Shown here piece by piece: positions 46,533 through 58,189 of a stretch of DNA of 64,000 nucleotides (its first letter is position 1; each line of letters begins with the position of its first letter). The DNA lies in NCBI RefSeq assembly GCF_002939305.1, contig NZ_MVDI01000001.1:620001-684000 (forward strand), read 5' to 3'. The position numbers and the translations under genes are program-made. The notes beneath the pieces were generated by a model. The model was not told where the DNA came from and made no database searches. It saw only the letters and a program-made list of their open reading frames with translations. The stretch is from Chroococcidiopsis sp. TS-821 (lineage in GTDB: Bacteria; Cyanobacteriota; Cyanobacteriia; Cyanobacteriales; Chroococcidiopsidaceae).

Positions 46533-46822
46533 AAGAATTCTTTGAATTTACACACGCCTCAGTGTAAGTTACGCGCTGAGATCGCACACACTACCTTCAG
46601 ACTTAAATTTCCAGTTTGTGAGTTGATGAGATTGCATAAGTGCGATCGCGAATGAACTTGCGCCCCTCGCACGTCGTAGGGCTTTAGCTTCCCCACAGAG
46701 TGTAGGGAAAATGTGCTAAAATTGTAGCATGATTTAACAAATATTCAGCAGTAAATTGGAATAATTTGGCATTTTTCCACTTTAACGACTGATAATGTCA
46801 GATTTTTGGAGTTTTTCACAAT

Positions 46823-49405
46823 ATGACAAGCTCTCAGGATAGGATTATCCCGACTGATCTGCGTAATGAGATGTCGCGGTCTTACCTAGAATATGCGATG
46901 AGCGTTATTGTAGGTCGAGCACTGCCAGATGCCAGGGATGGTCTGAAACCTGTGCATCGTCGCATCCTCTATGCAATGCATGAATTGGGCTTAACGTCGG
47001 ATCGCCCTTTTCGGAAATGTGCCCGTGTCGTTGGGGAAGTTTTAGGAAAATATCACCCGCATGGTGATGGTTCGGTGTATGACGCACTTGTGCGTATGGC
47101 GCAGGATTTTTCCATGCGACTGCCATTGATTGATGGACATGGAAATTTTGGTTCAGTAGATAACGATCCACCAGCAGCAATGCGATACACCGAATGTCGC
47201 TTGCAAGCCTTTACAGGTGATGCTCTGCTACGAGATATTGAATCAGAAACAGTAGATTTTATCGATAATTTTGATGGTTCGCAGCAAGAACCGATAGTTT
47301 TACCAGCACGCGTTCCGCAACTTCTTCTGAATGGGGCTTCTGGAATTGCCGTTGGGATGGCGACGAATATTCCGCCGCACAATTTAGGTGAGTTAATCGA
47401 TGGATTAGTTGCGTTAATTCGCAATCCAGAAATTACAGACAATCAATTAATGCAGTATATTCCTGGTCCTGATTTTCCTACAGGAGGACAGGTATTAGGA
47501 ACAGGAGGTATTCGCGAAGCTTATACAACTGGGCGCGGTTCAATTACCATGCGTGGTGTAGCGAACATTGAAACTATCGAACAACGCGGACGCCCCGAAC
47601 GCGAAGCCATTGTGATTACTGAACTGCCGTATCAAACGAATAAAGCCGCGTTAATCGAACGTATCGCGGAAATGGTGAACGAAAAGCGGCTAGAAGGCAT
47701 AGCAGATATTCGCGATGAAAGCGATCGCGACGGTATGCGGATAGTCATTGAACTGAAAAACAATGCTTATCCGCGCGTTGTTCTCAATAACTTGTACAAG
47801 CAAACGCCTTTACAAGCGAACTTTGGAGCCAATATGTTGGCTCTAGTCAATGGCGAACCGCAACTACTCACAATTAAACAATTTCTCAATGTCTTCTTAG
47901 ACTTCCGCATCGATGCCATTAGCCGGAGAACGCGCTATGAATTGCGCAAAGCAGAGGAACGCGATCATCTGTTGCAAGGATTATTGATTGCCTTAGCAAA
48001 CTTAGACCGAATTATTGAACTGATTCGTCATGCAGCTGATGCACCGACAGCGCGTCACGAACTCATTGAAAGTTATGGTTTATCAGACGCCCAAGCAGAT
48101 GCCATCTTGCAAATGCAGTTGCGGCGACTCACAGCGCTAGAAGCTGAAAAAATTCGCCAAGAACACGAAGAACTACAGCTACAGATTGCCGATTTGCGTG
48201 ACATCTTAGCACGGCGCGAACGTGTCTTGGAAATTATTGAAAATGAAGTCACGCAGATTAAAGCAACGCATGCAACACCGCGGCGAACAGTGATTGAACC
48301 AGATGAGGGCGAAATTGGCGATACGGACTTAATTGCCAACGAGAAAGCTTTAATTCTGGTGACAGAACAAGGTTACATCAAACGAATGCCCATCGATGCT
48401 TTTGAGGCACAAAGTCGGGCTACTCGCGGAAAAGCCGCAACGCGGATGAAAGAAGACGACGGAATTGAGCATTTCTTAACGTGCTGCGACCACGATAGTG
48501 TTTTATTCTTTAGCGATCGCGGTGTTGTCTATTGCCTCAAAGCTTATCAAATTCCGATCGGTTCGCGCACAAGTCGGGGTACGCCGATAGTGCAGATGCT
48601 ACCGATTCCCAAAGATGAAAAAATTACCTCGGTAGTTCCAGTTAACGAATTTAGTAGTGACGAATACCTCGTCATGCTGACACGCGGAGGCTACATCAAA
48701 AAAACTGAACTCAGCGCCTTTAGCAACATTCGAGCAAACGGCTTAATTGCCATTTCCTTAGAGGAAGGCGATCAGCTGCGTTGGGTACGACGCGCTCGTG
48801 TCGAAGATAGTATTATCATCGGTTCGCGCTATGGTATGGCAATTCATTTTAGAACCGACCACGAACAATTACGTCCTCTCGGTCGAGCAACACGTGGCGT
48901 CAAAGCAATGAAACTGCGCGAGGGAGATGAACTGATCGGTATGGATATTCTTCCTAGTTCAGTATTAGCAAACCTCAATGGCAGCGTTACCGCAGATACT
49001 GAAGCAGAAGATGAAGATGAAACCGAAGAAAACTCTGAATTGCTCGAAAACGGGACTCAAGGACCGTGGGTACTAATTGTAACGATGGGCGGTTACGGTA
49101 AGCGCGTACCTGTCACGCAGTTTAAATTATATAATCGGGCAACTAAAGGCAAGATTGCAACCAAGTTCAAATCACGCAAAGGCTTCAAAGACCAACTTGC
49201 AGCGTTGCGAATTGTCAATGAAGATGATGAGTTAATGATGGTGACAAGTCGCGGAATCATCATTCGTCAAGCTGTTAAAGCTATATCGCCGCAGTCGCGT
49301 TCGGCTACTGGCGTCCGCGTGCAACGTTTAGATGAAGATGATGCGATCGCAGCTGTTGCTTTAGTTCCACCTGATGTTAGCGATGCAACTGAGACAGAAA
49401 ATTAA
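46823..49405 (+). CDS. gyrA: DNA gyrase subunit A
   Basis: Breakage-reunion subunit of gyrase; negatively supercoils DNA. The 860-residue protein starts [20 protein letters not shown]. The catalytic Tyr122 is in AAMRYTE, and residue numbering matches E. coli: [10 protein letters not shown] has Gly at the Ser83 position and Asp87 conserved. Six beta-pinwheel blades follow with the GyrA-box-like SRATRGKA in place of the canonical QRRGGKG. An acidic insert ([13 protein letters not shown]) lies near residue 735. Same strand as lnt, 19 bases apart. Confidence 0.95.
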   Translation: MTSSQDRIIPTDLRNEMSRSYLEYAMSVIVGRALPDARDGLKPVHRRILYAMHELGLTSDRPFRKCARVVGEVLGKYHPHGDGSVYDALVRMAQDFSMRLPLIDGHGNFGSVDNDPPAAMRYTECRLQAFTGDALLRDIESETVDFIDNFDGSQQEPIVLPARVPQLLLNGASGIAVGMATNIPPHNLGELIDGLVALIRNPEITDNQLMQYIPGPDFPTGGQVLGTGGIREAYTTGRGSITMRGVANIETIEQRGRPEREAIVITELPYQTNKAALIERIAEMVNEKRLEGIADIRDESDRDGMRIVIELKNNAYPRVVLNNLYKQTPLQANFGANMLALVNGEPQLLTIKQFLNVFLDFRIDAISRRTRYELRKAEERDHLLQGLLIALANLDRIIELIRHAADAPTARHELIESYGLSDAQADAILQMQLRRLTALEAEKIRQEHEELQLQIADLRDILARRERVLEIIENEVTQIKATHATPRRTVIEPDEGEIGDTDLIANEKALILVTEQGYIKRMPIDAFEAQSRATRGKAATRMKEDDGIEHFLTCCDHDSVLFFSDRGVVYCLKAYQIPIGSRTSRGTPIVQMLPIPKDEKITSVVPVNEFSSDEYLVMLTRGGYIKKTELSAFSNIRANGLIAISLEEGDQLRWVRRARVEDSIIIGSRYGMAIHFRTDHEQLRPLGRATRGVKAMKLREGDELIGMDILPSSVLANLNGSVTADTEAEDEDETEENSELLENGTQGPWVLIVTMGGYGKRVPVTQFKLYNRATKGKIATKFKSRKGFKDQLAALRIVNEDDELMMVTSRGIIIRQAVKAISPQSRSATGVRVQRLDEDDAIAAVALVPPDVSDATETEN

Positions 49406-49424
49406 GAGCTAACCAATCAGTAAA

Positions 49425-50996
49425 ATGCCGATTGTCAAAACAAAATTGAGTAAACAACACCAGAGGTGGACATTAGCCACCTTTGGTTTTCCTGCTTTAG
49501 CCAGTGGTATTTTCATGGGGTTAACCGTCGCCCCTGTCGAAGCATGGTTTTTAGCATGGATTGCCTTAGTTCCCTTGTGGGTAATCGTGGCATCTTCCAC
49601 AACGCGAAAAACCAAATTACTCTCAGCTTTACTGTGGGGAATCGGGTATCACGGTGTCGCTTTATCTTGGATTACCGGCGTTCACCCGATGACGTGGATG
49701 GGAGTACCTTGGCTTGCTAGTATTGCGATCGCGCTATTTTGTTGGACTGCAATTACGCTGTGGGGCGCAGTTTTAGTGACCATTTGGGCTGCGTGTATGA
49801 CAGCGTTTAGTCGAGGTGTGGGAACATTCACCCGCGTTCTCATTGGTGTTGCGTTGTGGTGTGGTTTAGAAAGTTTATGGAGCTTAGGACCTTTATACTG
49901 GTCTTCGCTTTCTTACACTCAAAGTCCGCACAACTTAATTATTCTTCATCTCGGTCAAATTTCTGGTGCTCTCACTGTCACAGCTGCGATTGTTGCGATT
50001 AATGGCTTACTCGCCGAAGCGTGGATGAGATACCAAAGGTCAGGAATTGGGGGTCAGGGATCAGCGCTCTTTGCTAGCAGTTGTTTACTCTTTGTAGTGT
50101 TGCATCTCGTTGGTTTTGGTTTGTACAGTCGTCCGTTGGTACAGCCTCCAGAGACTGCTTTAAGAGTAGGAATTATCCAAGGTAATATTCCCAACACAAT
50201 CAAACTTTATCCTGAAGGCTTGCGAAGGGCGATCGCAGGTTACACCGAAGGTTACATTACGCTAGCCGAACAAGGAGTTGAAGCAGTTTTAACACCCGAA
50301 GGTGCTTTACCTTTTATGTGGAGTGAAGTACTGCAAACTTCTATCTACTCAGCTGTCAAAGAAAAAGGCGTCACTGCTTGGATCGGTGCATTTGGCGAAC
50401 AAGGACAAAATTATACAAACAGCTTATTTACTCTTACTGGTGACGGCACAGTTTTCAGTCGTTACGACAAAGTGAAATTAGTACCAATTGGCGAATATAT
50501 TCCATTTGAACAAGTTTTAGGTAGAATTGTTCGGCGGTTATCGCCACTAGAAGCAAAGCAGGTAGCAGGTGCGCCAGATCAAGTCTTTGATACCCCGTTT
50601 GGACGCGCGATCGCGGTTATCTGTTACAGTTCGGCGTTTCCAGAACAATTACGTTACCAAGCCGCAGCCGGCGGACAATTTATCCTCAGTGCTGCAAACA
50701 ATGCGCACTACAGCCCTTCAATGCCCGCACAACACCATGCTCAAGATACCATGCGCGCCATCGAAACCGATCGGTGGGCAGTACGCGCAACCAACACAGG
50801 CTACTCAGGTATCGTCGATCCTCGCGGTAGAACAGTGTGGATATCTGGCATAAATACTTACGAACTACACGCAGACACAATTTATCGACGTACCACACAA
50901 ACTTTGTACGTCCGCTGGGGAGATTGGCTGACACCTTTACTACTAGGATTAGCTGTAATATCTAAATTAACTTCTCTGCCAATCAGCCAAAAATAA
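49425..50996 (+). CDS. lnt: apolipoprotein N-acyltransferase
   Basis: Adds the third acyl chain to the N-terminal Cys of lipoproteins in the inner membrane. The 523-residue protein has six to eight transmembrane helices in the first 230 residues, then a nitrilase-type domain with catalytic Glu in LTPEGALPF, Lys in RYDKVKLVP and Cys in ICYSSAFPEQ. Starts 19 bases after gyrA, likely cotranscribed. The lipoprotein at 35820 would be one of many substrates. C-terminal helix follows the nitrilase domain as usual. Confidence 0.95.
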   Translation: MPIVKTKLSKQHQRWTLATFGFPALASGIFMGLTVAPVEAWFLAWIALVPLWVIVASSTTRKTKLLSALLWGIGYHGVALSWITGVHPMTWMGVPWLASIAIALFCWTAITLWGAVLVTIWAACMTAFSRGVGTFTRVLIGVALWCGLESLWSLGPLYWSSLSYTQSPHNLIILHLGQISGALTVTAAIVAINGLLAEAWMRYQRSGIGGQGSALFASSCLLFVVLHLVGFGLYSRPLVQPPETALRVGIIQGNIPNTIKLYPEGLRRAIAGYTEGYITLAEQGVEAVLTPEGALPFMWSEVLQTSIYSAVKEKGVTAWIGAFGEQGQNYTNSLFTLTGDGTVFSRYDKVKLVPIGEYIPFEQVLGRIVRRLSPLEAKQVAGAPDQVFDTPFGRAIAVICYSSAFPEQLRYQAAAGGQFILSAANNAHYSPSMPAQHHAQDTMRAIETDRWAVRATNTGYSGIVDPRGRTVWISGINTYELHADTIYRRTTQTLYVRWGDWLTPLLLGLAVISKLTSLPISQK

Positions 50997-51029
50997 AACC
51001 TCCTCTTAGCTTTACTCTTTGTGGTTGTA

Positions 51030-51911
51030 CTAATTCAAAAACTCTTGAATACAACAAGCTAACATTTTCGGCTGCTCTAATTGTGGTACGTGACCGCAAT
51101 TTTTTAACCAAATCAACCGAGAATTTGCGATTGCCCGTTGAAATTTCATTGCATCATTCACACTCAAAGTATCATCGCGATCGCCCCATAAAATCAGTGT
51201 TGGTATATTAATTTTAGAAATTTTATCTACTAAATGATTGTACCCACCACTTTTCATAAAACTCAACATTGCCTCATACCAATAAGGCATATCCAAATGT
51301 AACGATGCACATCGGATAGCATCAACTAATTGTGAGGAATTAAAGCGATCCCAAAATAGGGCTTGAAGTTTACGCTGTCGCCAATACTCCACTGCTAAAT
51401 AATCAAAAGGTGCGAATAAGAATTTACCAATTGGAAAATCACCGCTAAAGCCTACGCTATTAATTAATACTAACTTTTCAACCGCTTGCGGATAATCAAG
51501 CGCGAAATCAATAGCTGTAGCGCCTCCCATCGAAGCACCAATCAGTATTAATGGTCGATCAATCAATTTCCAAAAGCTATAAAGGTGGGCTTTGATTGAG
51601 GCTGGATTATAATCAATTCCTCTAATTCTCTCAGTAAAACCAAATCCCAGTAAATCAATCCCCCAAGTTTCATAGTTTTTAGCCAGTAACGGTAAAAGAT
51701 AGCGAAATTCTAGTACTGAACTATCAAATCCATGCAAAAGTAAAATAGGCTTACCCGTACCTTGACGTACATAAGCTGTTGCGATCGCCTGTGGACTCAA
51801 CGGAGTTACAATCGACTTACGCTCAATACTTTGGGCTAAAACAATTGCCGCATCTTCCTTAAGCAACTGTACTTGAGATGGTAAAAAGGCGGGAAACATA
51901 CCGTTAGACAA
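51030..51911 (-). CDS. alpha/beta-hydrolase
   Basis: A 293-residue hydrolase with the classic order: [19 protein letters not shown] (oxyanion HG), the nucleophile elbow GASMGG near residue 130, and [11 protein letters not shown] with the catalytic His at the end; the Asp probably lies in ILWGDRDD near residue 240. Substrate unknown. Its start overlaps the end of purT by 8 bases, so it is translationally coupled to purT. Confidence 0.88.
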   Translation of the reverse strand: MSNGMFPAFLPSQVQLLKEDAAIVLAQSIERKSIVTPLSPQAIATAYVRQGTGKPILLLHGFDSSVLEFRYLLPLLAKNYETWGIDLLGFGFTERIRGIDYNPASIKAHLYSFWKLIDRPLILIGASMGGATAIDFALDYPQAVEKLVLINSVGFSGDFPIGKFLFAPFDYLAVEYWRQRKLQALFWDRFNSSQLVDAIRCASLHLDMPYWYEAMLSFMKSGGYNHLVDKISKINIPTLILWGDRDDTLSVNDAMKFQRAIANSRLIWLKNCGHVPQLEQPKMLACCIQEFLN

Positions 51912-53067
51912 CTTTAACTTGGCTCGCAGCTTTTATTGCTTTTGCTCGTGCTACTCTTACATTCTCACCTTTAGCTAAAGCAACTCCCATGCGTCGTCCT
52001 GGGCGTGTATCTGGCTTACCAAATAAACGTAAATCAACGTCTTTTTCTGCTAGAGCATCAGTAACACCAACATAAGAAACCGTATCGGCGTATTCATTAG
52101 CTAAAATGACTGCACTTGCAGAAGGTGCTAACAGCTCGATATGCGGTATTGGTAATCCTAAAACAGCCCGAAGATGTAACTCAAACTCGTTGAGATTTTG
52201 CGAAATTAATGTCACCATGCCTGTATCATGAGGTCTCGGTGAAAGTTCTGAGAAAATGACCTCATCTTTTGTCACAAAAAATTCAACTCCAAAAATTCCT
52301 GCACCACCTAAAGCATCGGTAACTTTTTGCGCGATCGCCTGGGCTTCTGCTAACAATTTATCAGTTATTTCAGCAGGTTGCCAAGACTCTTGATAATCTC
52401 CGTTTTCTTGCCGATGTCCAATCGCAGGACAAAAAATTGTTGGGGCGTTCCACTGCTTAATTGTTAAGAGAGTAATCTCAGTTTCAAATGAAATAAATTC
52501 TTCTACAATAACTTTTTGACTATCTCCTCTAGAGTTTTTTATGGCATAATCCCAAGCTGTTTTAACTTCATTCGATTGATAAACAATTGATTGACCTTTT
52601 CCTGATGAAGACATGATAGGTTTAACAACATTGGGAAAGCCAATAGCTTGAGAAGATGTAACTAACTCATCTAAACTAGCTGCATAAGCATATTTAGCAG
52701 TACGAATTCCCAATTGTTTATGTGCTAACTCGCGAATGCGATCGCGGTTCATTGTAAAATTTGTTGCCTTTGCCGATGGTATAACTGTAACTCCACGCTG
52801 TTCAAACTCAAGTAACTTTTCGGTTCTAATTGCTTCAATTTCAGGAATAATAAAATCTGGTTGATGTTTTTGAACAACAGCTTCTAAATCATCACTATTC
52901 AGCATTGAAATTACTTCGCATTCATCAGCTACCTGCATCGCTGGTGCATTCGCATATCGATCGACCGCAACAATATAATTGCCCAAACGTTGCGCTGCAA
53001 TAACAAATTCTTTACCTAATTCACCTGAACCAAGCAATAAAAACTTTCGTGGCAGTGTTAAACTCAT
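51904..53067 (-). CDS. purT: formate-dependent GAR transformylase
   Basis: Makes formylglycinamide ribonucleotide from GAR, formate and ATP, a folate-independent route in purine synthesis. The 387-residue ATP-grasp protein has [19 protein letters not shown] at the N-terminus, [20 protein letters not shown]-grasp motifs [11 protein letters not shown] and [25 protein letters not shown] and RAVLGLPI. Length is normal. Followed by an overlapping hydrolase gene. Confidence 0.95.
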   Translation of the reverse strand: MSLTLPRKFLLLGSGELGKEFVIAAQRLGNYIVAVDRYANAPAMQVADECEVISMLNSDDLEAVVQKHQPDFIIPEIEAIRTEKLLEFEQRGVTVIPSAKATNFTMNRDRIRELAHKQLGIRTAKYAYAASLDELVTSSQAIGFPNVVKPIMSSSGKGQSIVYQSNEVKTAWDYAIKNSRGDSQKVIVEEFISFETEITLLTIKQWNAPTIFCPAIGHRQENGDYQESWQPAEITDKLLAEAQAIAQKVTDALGGAGIFGVEFFVTKDEVIFSELSPRPHDTGMVTLISQNLNEFELHLRAVLGLPIPHIELLAPSASAVILANEYADTVSYVGVTDALAEKDVDLRLFGKPDTRPGRRMGVALAKGENVRVARAKAIKAASQVKVV

Positions 53068-53144
53068 ATCAAAACGTCAATCTAAAATTTCTTGTAATTT
53101 TTCAAAGAGACTTTGCGTTCTTTGTATCCTATGTGATTCGTTTT

Positions 53145-53627
53145 CTAATTAAACCGAGCAGCACGTAAGATTAAATTTTGCCGTTGCATATCCGTCAATC
53201 CAACACCTTCACCAAAAATACAATTTTCAACTTTAGCACCCTGCCAAATCGTTTCATTTAATGTTGCACCTGTCAAATTAGCGTTTCTCAAGTCTGCGTT
53301 TGTAAAATTAGCAAATATCAAATCAGCATCAACAAGACTACTTCCTTGTAAATTAGCGGCTGACAAATTTCCACGAATCAAATTACTACCATCTAAAACT
53401 AAGTTTGATAAGTCTGCGCCTTGAAGCTCAGGAAACTTTACGCGACTAGGATTTTGAAAAAAACGCATGACACAGATTATGTTTACCTCACTCAAGCGGA
53501 TTTGCGTTAAGAAATCAGCATAACGTGCTAAACCAAGCTGCTGAAGTTGTAGTAAACGTTGACAACGGCTTGCTTGGAGAAACTGTTTGCACGTGTTGTA
53601 AAGATCTTGAGTCGCAGAGTTCAACAT
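53145..53627 (-). CDS. pentapeptide-repeat protein, cytoplasmic
   Basis: About 160 residues from the ATG at 53627; a TTG at 53687 would add twenty, and neither has a clear ribosome-binding site. The N-terminal 70 residues are helical (LYNTCKQFLQASRCQRLLQL); the rest holds A(D/N)LxxA pentapeptides (GADLSNLVLDGSNLIRGNLS, ANLQGSSLVDADL, NADLRNANLTGATL), giving a short right-handed beta-helix. It ends LRAARFN. Function unknown. Same strand as purT, but spaced by about 80 bases. Confidence 0.8.
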   Translation of the reverse strand: MLNSATQDLYNTCKQFLQASRCQRLLQLQQLGLARYADFLTQIRLSEVNIICVMRFFQNPSRVKFPELQGADLSNLVLDGSNLIRGNLSAANLQGSSLVDADLIFANFTNADLRNANLTGATLNETIWQGAKVENCIFGEGVGLTDMQRQNLILRAARFN

Positions 53628-53878
53628 TGTGCTAAAAACAATTAATTTTGTGCATAACTTTCCAATATCCTGCTGAGTTAAGTGCAAAAGTAAGATATGA
53701 CCGTTAACAAAAAGCCGTTTCTGGGAATGCTACACAATAGCAAGCTTGGCTTAAAGGCTAAAGTTGATGCTAACCCAGGATAGCCAAAGTGCTGGGGCTG
53801 GTGGGGGAGGAGACTTAGGAATCAATTGCGCCGCTGTATAAATTATAACGATCAAAAACCAGTGAAGGGATTGGTGGA

Positions 53879-56809
53879 ATGAAGAGGCTACCATTATACG
53901 TTGTTTTATTACAAAGTTTATTAATTGTTGGCATTAAACCAGCGATCGCAGGAATTGCGTCGATACCTCCACTATCACAGTCCACTGAAATCCAGAGAGA
54001 AGACAACCCTTTACAAAACCTACCACCAGGAGTATGGGTACTTCAAGACGACAAACCGCAACGTCAACCGTTTGTTTGGGTAGTTGAGGATGTCAAAGCA
54101 GCACGACAGCCATTTTTACAACCTGTTAAAGACGAAAAGAAACCAAATATTCCCGAAAATATAGTTACAAAAAATACAAATAAGCAAGCTGACTTACAGC
54201 CATTTCACGAAGTTGTCAAAAATACGACAAAAGTCGAAGGGTTATATACGCTTTATACACAAAAAGATACAGGCAAAATCTATTTAGAAATTAAGCCGCA
54301 GCAGTTAAATAAAAACTTTTTAGGCACGGTTACGATGGAATCGGGTATTGGCGAGCGCGGTATTTATAGCGGAATGCCATTACAAGACTTTCTCTTTTAT
54401 TTCCGCCGCGTCAATAATAGTTTGCATTTTGTGGTGCGTAATGTCAACTTTCGCACGCGCCCAGGAGATCCGCAAGCGCGATCGCTCGCACGTTCGTTTA
54501 GTGATTCAGTGCTTTACGCTTTACCTATCAAAAGCATCCATCCCCAACGCCAAACGATTCTTGTTGATTTAGGCGATCTCCTTTTAAGCGACGTTCCAGG
54601 ATTATCATCGCAGCTATCAGCAATGCTATCAGTTCCTTATCAACTTGATAGCAAAAAGTCACATTTTGGTGATGCGAAAGCTTTTCCCTTAAACGTTGAA
54701 ATTGAGTCAGTTTATGGTTTTTCCTCTAGTAACAGCACAAATCCTGCTAATTTATCTACAATACCTGATAGCCGTGCCTTAACTTTGCGCGTTCGCTATA
54801 GTCTTTCTGAATTACCAAAAAATAGTAACTACCGTCCGCGTTTAGCTGACGAACGTATCGGTTATTTCATCACAGCTTATCAAGATTTTTCCAGCGACGA
54901 CCGTAGCGATCCTTTTGTACGTTATATCAATCGCTGGGATCTCGAAAAGCAAGATCCTAATGCACCGTTGTCACCACCTAAAAAGCCGATTGTCTTTTGG
55001 ATTGAAAATGCAGTTCCCCTAGAGTACCGCGAGGCGATTAAAGAAGGCGTTTTGATGTGGAATCAAGCGTTTGAAAAAGCAGGATTTAAAGACGCGATTC
55101 AAGTTAAGCAAATGCCTAACGATGCGAAGTGGGACCCGGCTGATGTTCGCTACAACACCATTCGCTGGATTAATACCGTTGACGGCTTTTTTGCGTTAGG
55201 TCCATCTCGCGTTAACCCTTTAACCGGAGAAATTTTAGACGCTGATATTTTGGTCGATGCTAGCTTTGTCCGACGGCTGAAGCACGAATACCGCAACTTA
55301 ATTCAACAGCACCAAACACAACCAACATCATTACTATCACACATGATGGGGGCTGGAGGTAATCTCTGTACGAATGAGCTACGTCAACCTGAATCAGAAC
55401 CCAGTTTAGCAAGTGTTGTTGGTATTGCAAGTCCAGTTCCTTCACGTTTGTCGCCGCTATCGCAAATGGCAATCGAATACGATTTGTGTTATGGAATTGA
55501 AGCGCTTAATCAGTTTGCGATCGGTTCGCTAGCATTGTCGTTGTTTCACAATACGTCGCCCAACAGCGACCAGATGAAAGAGTATATTCATCAGTATTTG
55601 CGTTTGATTATTGCACACGAAGTAGGACACACTTTGGGTTTACGACACAATTTTCGCGGTAGCACGTTGTTGCAACCAGAAGAGTTGAACAATAAAACTG
55701 TTACCCAAATTAGAGGGCTGACAACCTCGGTTATGGACTACATTCCGCCTAATTTAGCACCGCCAGGAATGCAGCAAGGCGATTATTTTCCTTCAGCAGT
55801 TGGTCCTTATGACATTTGGGCGATTCAATACGGATATACACCAACAAATGCGGCACACCCGATCGCCGAAAAACCATTTTTAGATGAAATCGCGCGGCGT
55901 TCCGCACAACCAGAACTCGCCTACGCCACTGATGAAGACTTGTTTGACCTCGATCCAGAAGTGAATGCCTGGGATAATAGCAGTGACGTGTTACGTTACT
56001 CGCAGTGGCAATTAGAAAACTCGCGAGCCATGTGGGATCGCTTACACAAGCGTTATCCCAAAACAGGAGAAAGCTACGCGAAATTAAGCGAGTTATTTGA
56101 TGCAGTGTTCTTGCACTACCTCCGCCATACTTATTACACAACAAAATATATTGGGGGGCAGACTTTCTCGCGCAACCATGCAGGAGATCCGAATGGGAGG
56201 CTACCGTTTGAACCCGTACCTGTAGAAAAACAACGTCAGGCGTTAGCCACTTTAGAGAAATACATCTTTGCCGCGGATGCGTTTAAATTCCCACCTGATT
56301 TACTTAATAAGTTAGCACCGTCACGCTGGCGACACTGGGGTAGTGATGTCATGCTAGGACGTCTTGATTACCCCATTCACGACAGTATTAACTTAATGCA
56401 AAGTTTAGTACTTAAAGAGTTACTGTCAGGCGATCGCTTAGTTCGGTTGCGCGATATCGAACTTAAAAGTCAACCAGGAACTGCGCTCACGCTACCAGAA
56501 TTGTTCGATACACTACAAAATGACATCTGGACAGAAGTTATTCAACCAGATAGACGTACTGAAATTAATAGTTTGCGTCGTGCTTTACAACGCGAACATC
56601 TCAAAATTTTAACTGCAATGGTGTTACGTACTTCTTCTGTACCCGAAGACGCGCGGACGCTTGCTTGGTATAAACTTCGCCAACTGCGCAATCACCTAAA
56701 TCGCACTCTGTCACGCTCGCATAAGTTTGATGACTATACAAAAGCTCATTTAGAAGAAACGCGCGATCGCATCGAAAAAACGCTCAATGCTCAGATTCAA
56801 TCGCGATAG
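53879..56809 (+). CDS. secreted zinc-dependent metalloprotease (DUF4953/DUF5117 type)
   Basis: A 976-residue protein. An N-terminal signal peptide of about 24 residues (VVLLQSLLIVGIKPAIAG) is followed by repeated FVWVVEDVK-type segments, then the DUF5117-like region with LRVRYSLSELP, and the catalytic domain with HEVGHTLGLRHN (His580, Glu581, His584, His590), the extended zinc motif of metzincins, and SVMDY after it. It belongs to a family of large bacterial metallopeptidases that includes uncharacterised cyanobacterial members. Substrate unknown. Stands alone upstream of an MFS gene. Confidence 0.88.
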   Translation: MKRLPLYVVLLQSLLIVGIKPAIAGIASIPPLSQSTEIQREDNPLQNLPPGVWVLQDDKPQRQPFVWVVEDVKAARQPFLQPVKDEKKPNIPENIVTKNTNKQADLQPFHEVVKNTTKVEGLYTLYTQKDTGKIYLEIKPQQLNKNFLGTVTMESGIGERGIYSGMPLQDFLFYFRRVNNSLHFVVRNVNFRTRPGDPQARSLARSFSDSVLYALPIKSIHPQRQTILVDLGDLLLSDVPGLSSQLSAMLSVPYQLDSKKSHFGDAKAFPLNVEIESVYGFSSSNSTNPANLSTIPDSRALTLRVRYSLSELPKNSNYRPRLADERIGYFITAYQDFSSDDRSDPFVRYINRWDLEKQDPNAPLSPPKKPIVFWIENAVPLEYREAIKEGVLMWNQAFEKAGFKDAIQVKQMPNDAKWDPADVRYNTIRWINTVDGFFALGPSRVNPLTGEILDADILVDASFVRRLKHEYRNLIQQHQTQPTSLLSHMMGAGGNLCTNELRQPESEPSLASVVGIASPVPSRLSPLSQMAIEYDLCYGIEALNQFAIGSLALSLFHNTSPNSDQMKEYIHQYLRLIIAHEVGHTLGLRHNFRGSTLLQPEELNNKTVTQIRGLTTSVMDYIPPNLAPPGMQQGDYFPSAVGPYDIWAIQYGYTPTNAAHPIAEKPFLDEIARRSAQPELAYATDEDLFDLDPEVNAWDNSSDVLRYSQWQLENSRAMWDRLHKRYPKTGESYAKLSELFDAVFLHYLRHTYYTTKYIGGQTFSRNHAGDPNGRLPFEPVPVEKQRQALATLEKYIFAADAFKFPPDLLNKLAPSRWRHWGSDVMLGRLDYPIHDSINLMQSLVLKELLSGDRLVRLRDIELKSQPGTALTLPELFDTLQNDIWTEVIQPDRRTEINSLRRALQREHLKILTAMVLRTSSVPEDARTLAWYKLRQLRNHLNRTLSRSHKFDDYTKAHLEETRDRIEKTLNAQIQSR

Positions 56810-56914
56810 CCGCAAGCAGCTAGGGTAGATAGGTAATAGCATAGTGGTTAGTGATGAGTGACTGCGGTGATAAATGTACGAGCAACTAGCCACGAGTTAC
56901 TAACCACCAACCAC

Positions 56915-58189
56915 ATGACTTATCTGCCATCTTTGCTTCAATCGTCAAACCGCCAAGTTTGGTTTCAAGCGATCGGTCGATTGCTCTACCAAACAGGTTA
57001 CGGATTGATTCAGTTCTACATCCCGCTAGTATTTGTGAAGCAAGTGGGTTTATCTGCAACCGCAGTTGGAATCGGGATTGGTAGCGGTTCGCTTGCAGGT
57101 GTTTTAGGACATTTCTTAGGTGGTTATTTAGCCGATTCGCAATATGGTCGCAAAAACACGCTGTTAGTTTCTGCTATCTTATCGCTCCTTGCTGCGTCTG
57201 TTTTAGTGCTTACTCATAACTTACCACTGCTGATTGTTGCCAACTTAATCATAGGTTTGAGTGCGGGGTGCTATTGGACTGCTGCTGATGCTGCGACAAT
57301 CGATGTGACAGCGTCAGAAGAACGTCATCATGCTTTTGCTATTTTAGTTTTGGCAGATAGTCTAGGGAACGGATTGGGGATTTTCAGTGGCGGGTTACTG
57401 CTGAGTCTCATTCATCGTATTGAAGCACTTTTTATCTTCGGTGGATTGCTATTTCTTGGTTTTTTAGTGCTAATCCAAGTTGCAATTGTTGAGACACGGC
57501 AAGATACTCCAGAGCCTACTAATACGCTGCAAGGATTTGCTGTTGCTTTCAAAGACCAAGTGTTGAGATTGTTTGTGGTTGTTAATATCTTATTTACGAC
57601 TTATGTTGCTTTAGTAAGCAGTACCTTACCTTTATACTTCACGAACACAAGTTCGCGTCTACTAAGTACAACTGAATCTACACAAACTTCACTCGCCAGT
57701 ATTGCTAATCTGTTTACGTGGTGTTATGTCGGTTTAGGTGCAGTAATCCAGCTGCCAATTGTCCAAATTCTCGGTTCGTTGTCGAAAGTTAGAGTTTTGA
57801 TGATTTCCATGCTGCTATGGGGAACTGGATTTTTCCTTGTTTGGGCGACTGGAATTGATTCATCAATACAATTGGCGATAATGATTGCTGCATTAAGTAT
57901 CTTGTCGATCGCTTCTGTCGTTTATAAGCCCTTTGCTCCTGCCATTGTTGCTGAGTTAGCACCCTTATCCCTACGAGGAGTTTACCTTGCTATCAGCTAC
58001 CAATGTTGGTCTATTGGTTATTTTATTGGTCCTATTCTCGGCGGTTGGGCAATGGATCAGCCGCCAAATGTAGCGCATCATTCCTGGTTAGTGGTTTCCT
58101 TTACTACACTATGTGGAATGCTCTTCTTGTATTTTCTTGCTCGGCGCAAAGATGCTGCGATCGCACCTACAGAAGTGCTTAGTGAATAA
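56915..58189 (+). CDS. MFS transporter
   Basis: A 424-residue major facilitator with about twelve transmembrane helices. The GGYLADSQYGRKNTLL segment between helices 2 and 3 is the family loop. I start at ATG 56915 (MTYLPSLLQSSNRQVWFQAI); a GTG at 56858 would add 19 residues that read through a low-complexity intergenic repeat. Substrate cannot be read; it could be a drug or metabolite exporter. Same strand as the metalloprotease, separated by about 105 bases containing an imperfect repeat (GTGGTTAGTGATGAG against GAGTTACTAACCACC). Confidence 0.85.
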   Translation: MTYLPSLLQSSNRQVWFQAIGRLLYQTGYGLIQFYIPLVFVKQVGLSATAVGIGIGSGSLAGVLGHFLGGYLADSQYGRKNTLLVSAILSLLAASVLVLTHNLPLLIVANLIIGLSAGCYWTAADAATIDVTASEERHHAFAILVLADSLGNGLGIFSGGLLLSLIHRIEALFIFGGLLFLGFLVLIQVAIVETRQDTPEPTNTLQGFAVAFKDQVLRLFVVVNILFTTYVALVSSTLPLYFTNTSSRLLSTTESTQTSLASIANLFTWCYVGLGAVIQLPIVQILGSLSKVRVLMISMLLWGTGFFLVWATGIDSSIQLAIMIAALSILSIASVVYKPFAPAIVAELAPLSLRGVYLAISYQCWSIGYFIGPILGGWAMDQPPNVAHHSWLVVSFTTLCGMLFLYFLARRKDAAIAPTEVLSE

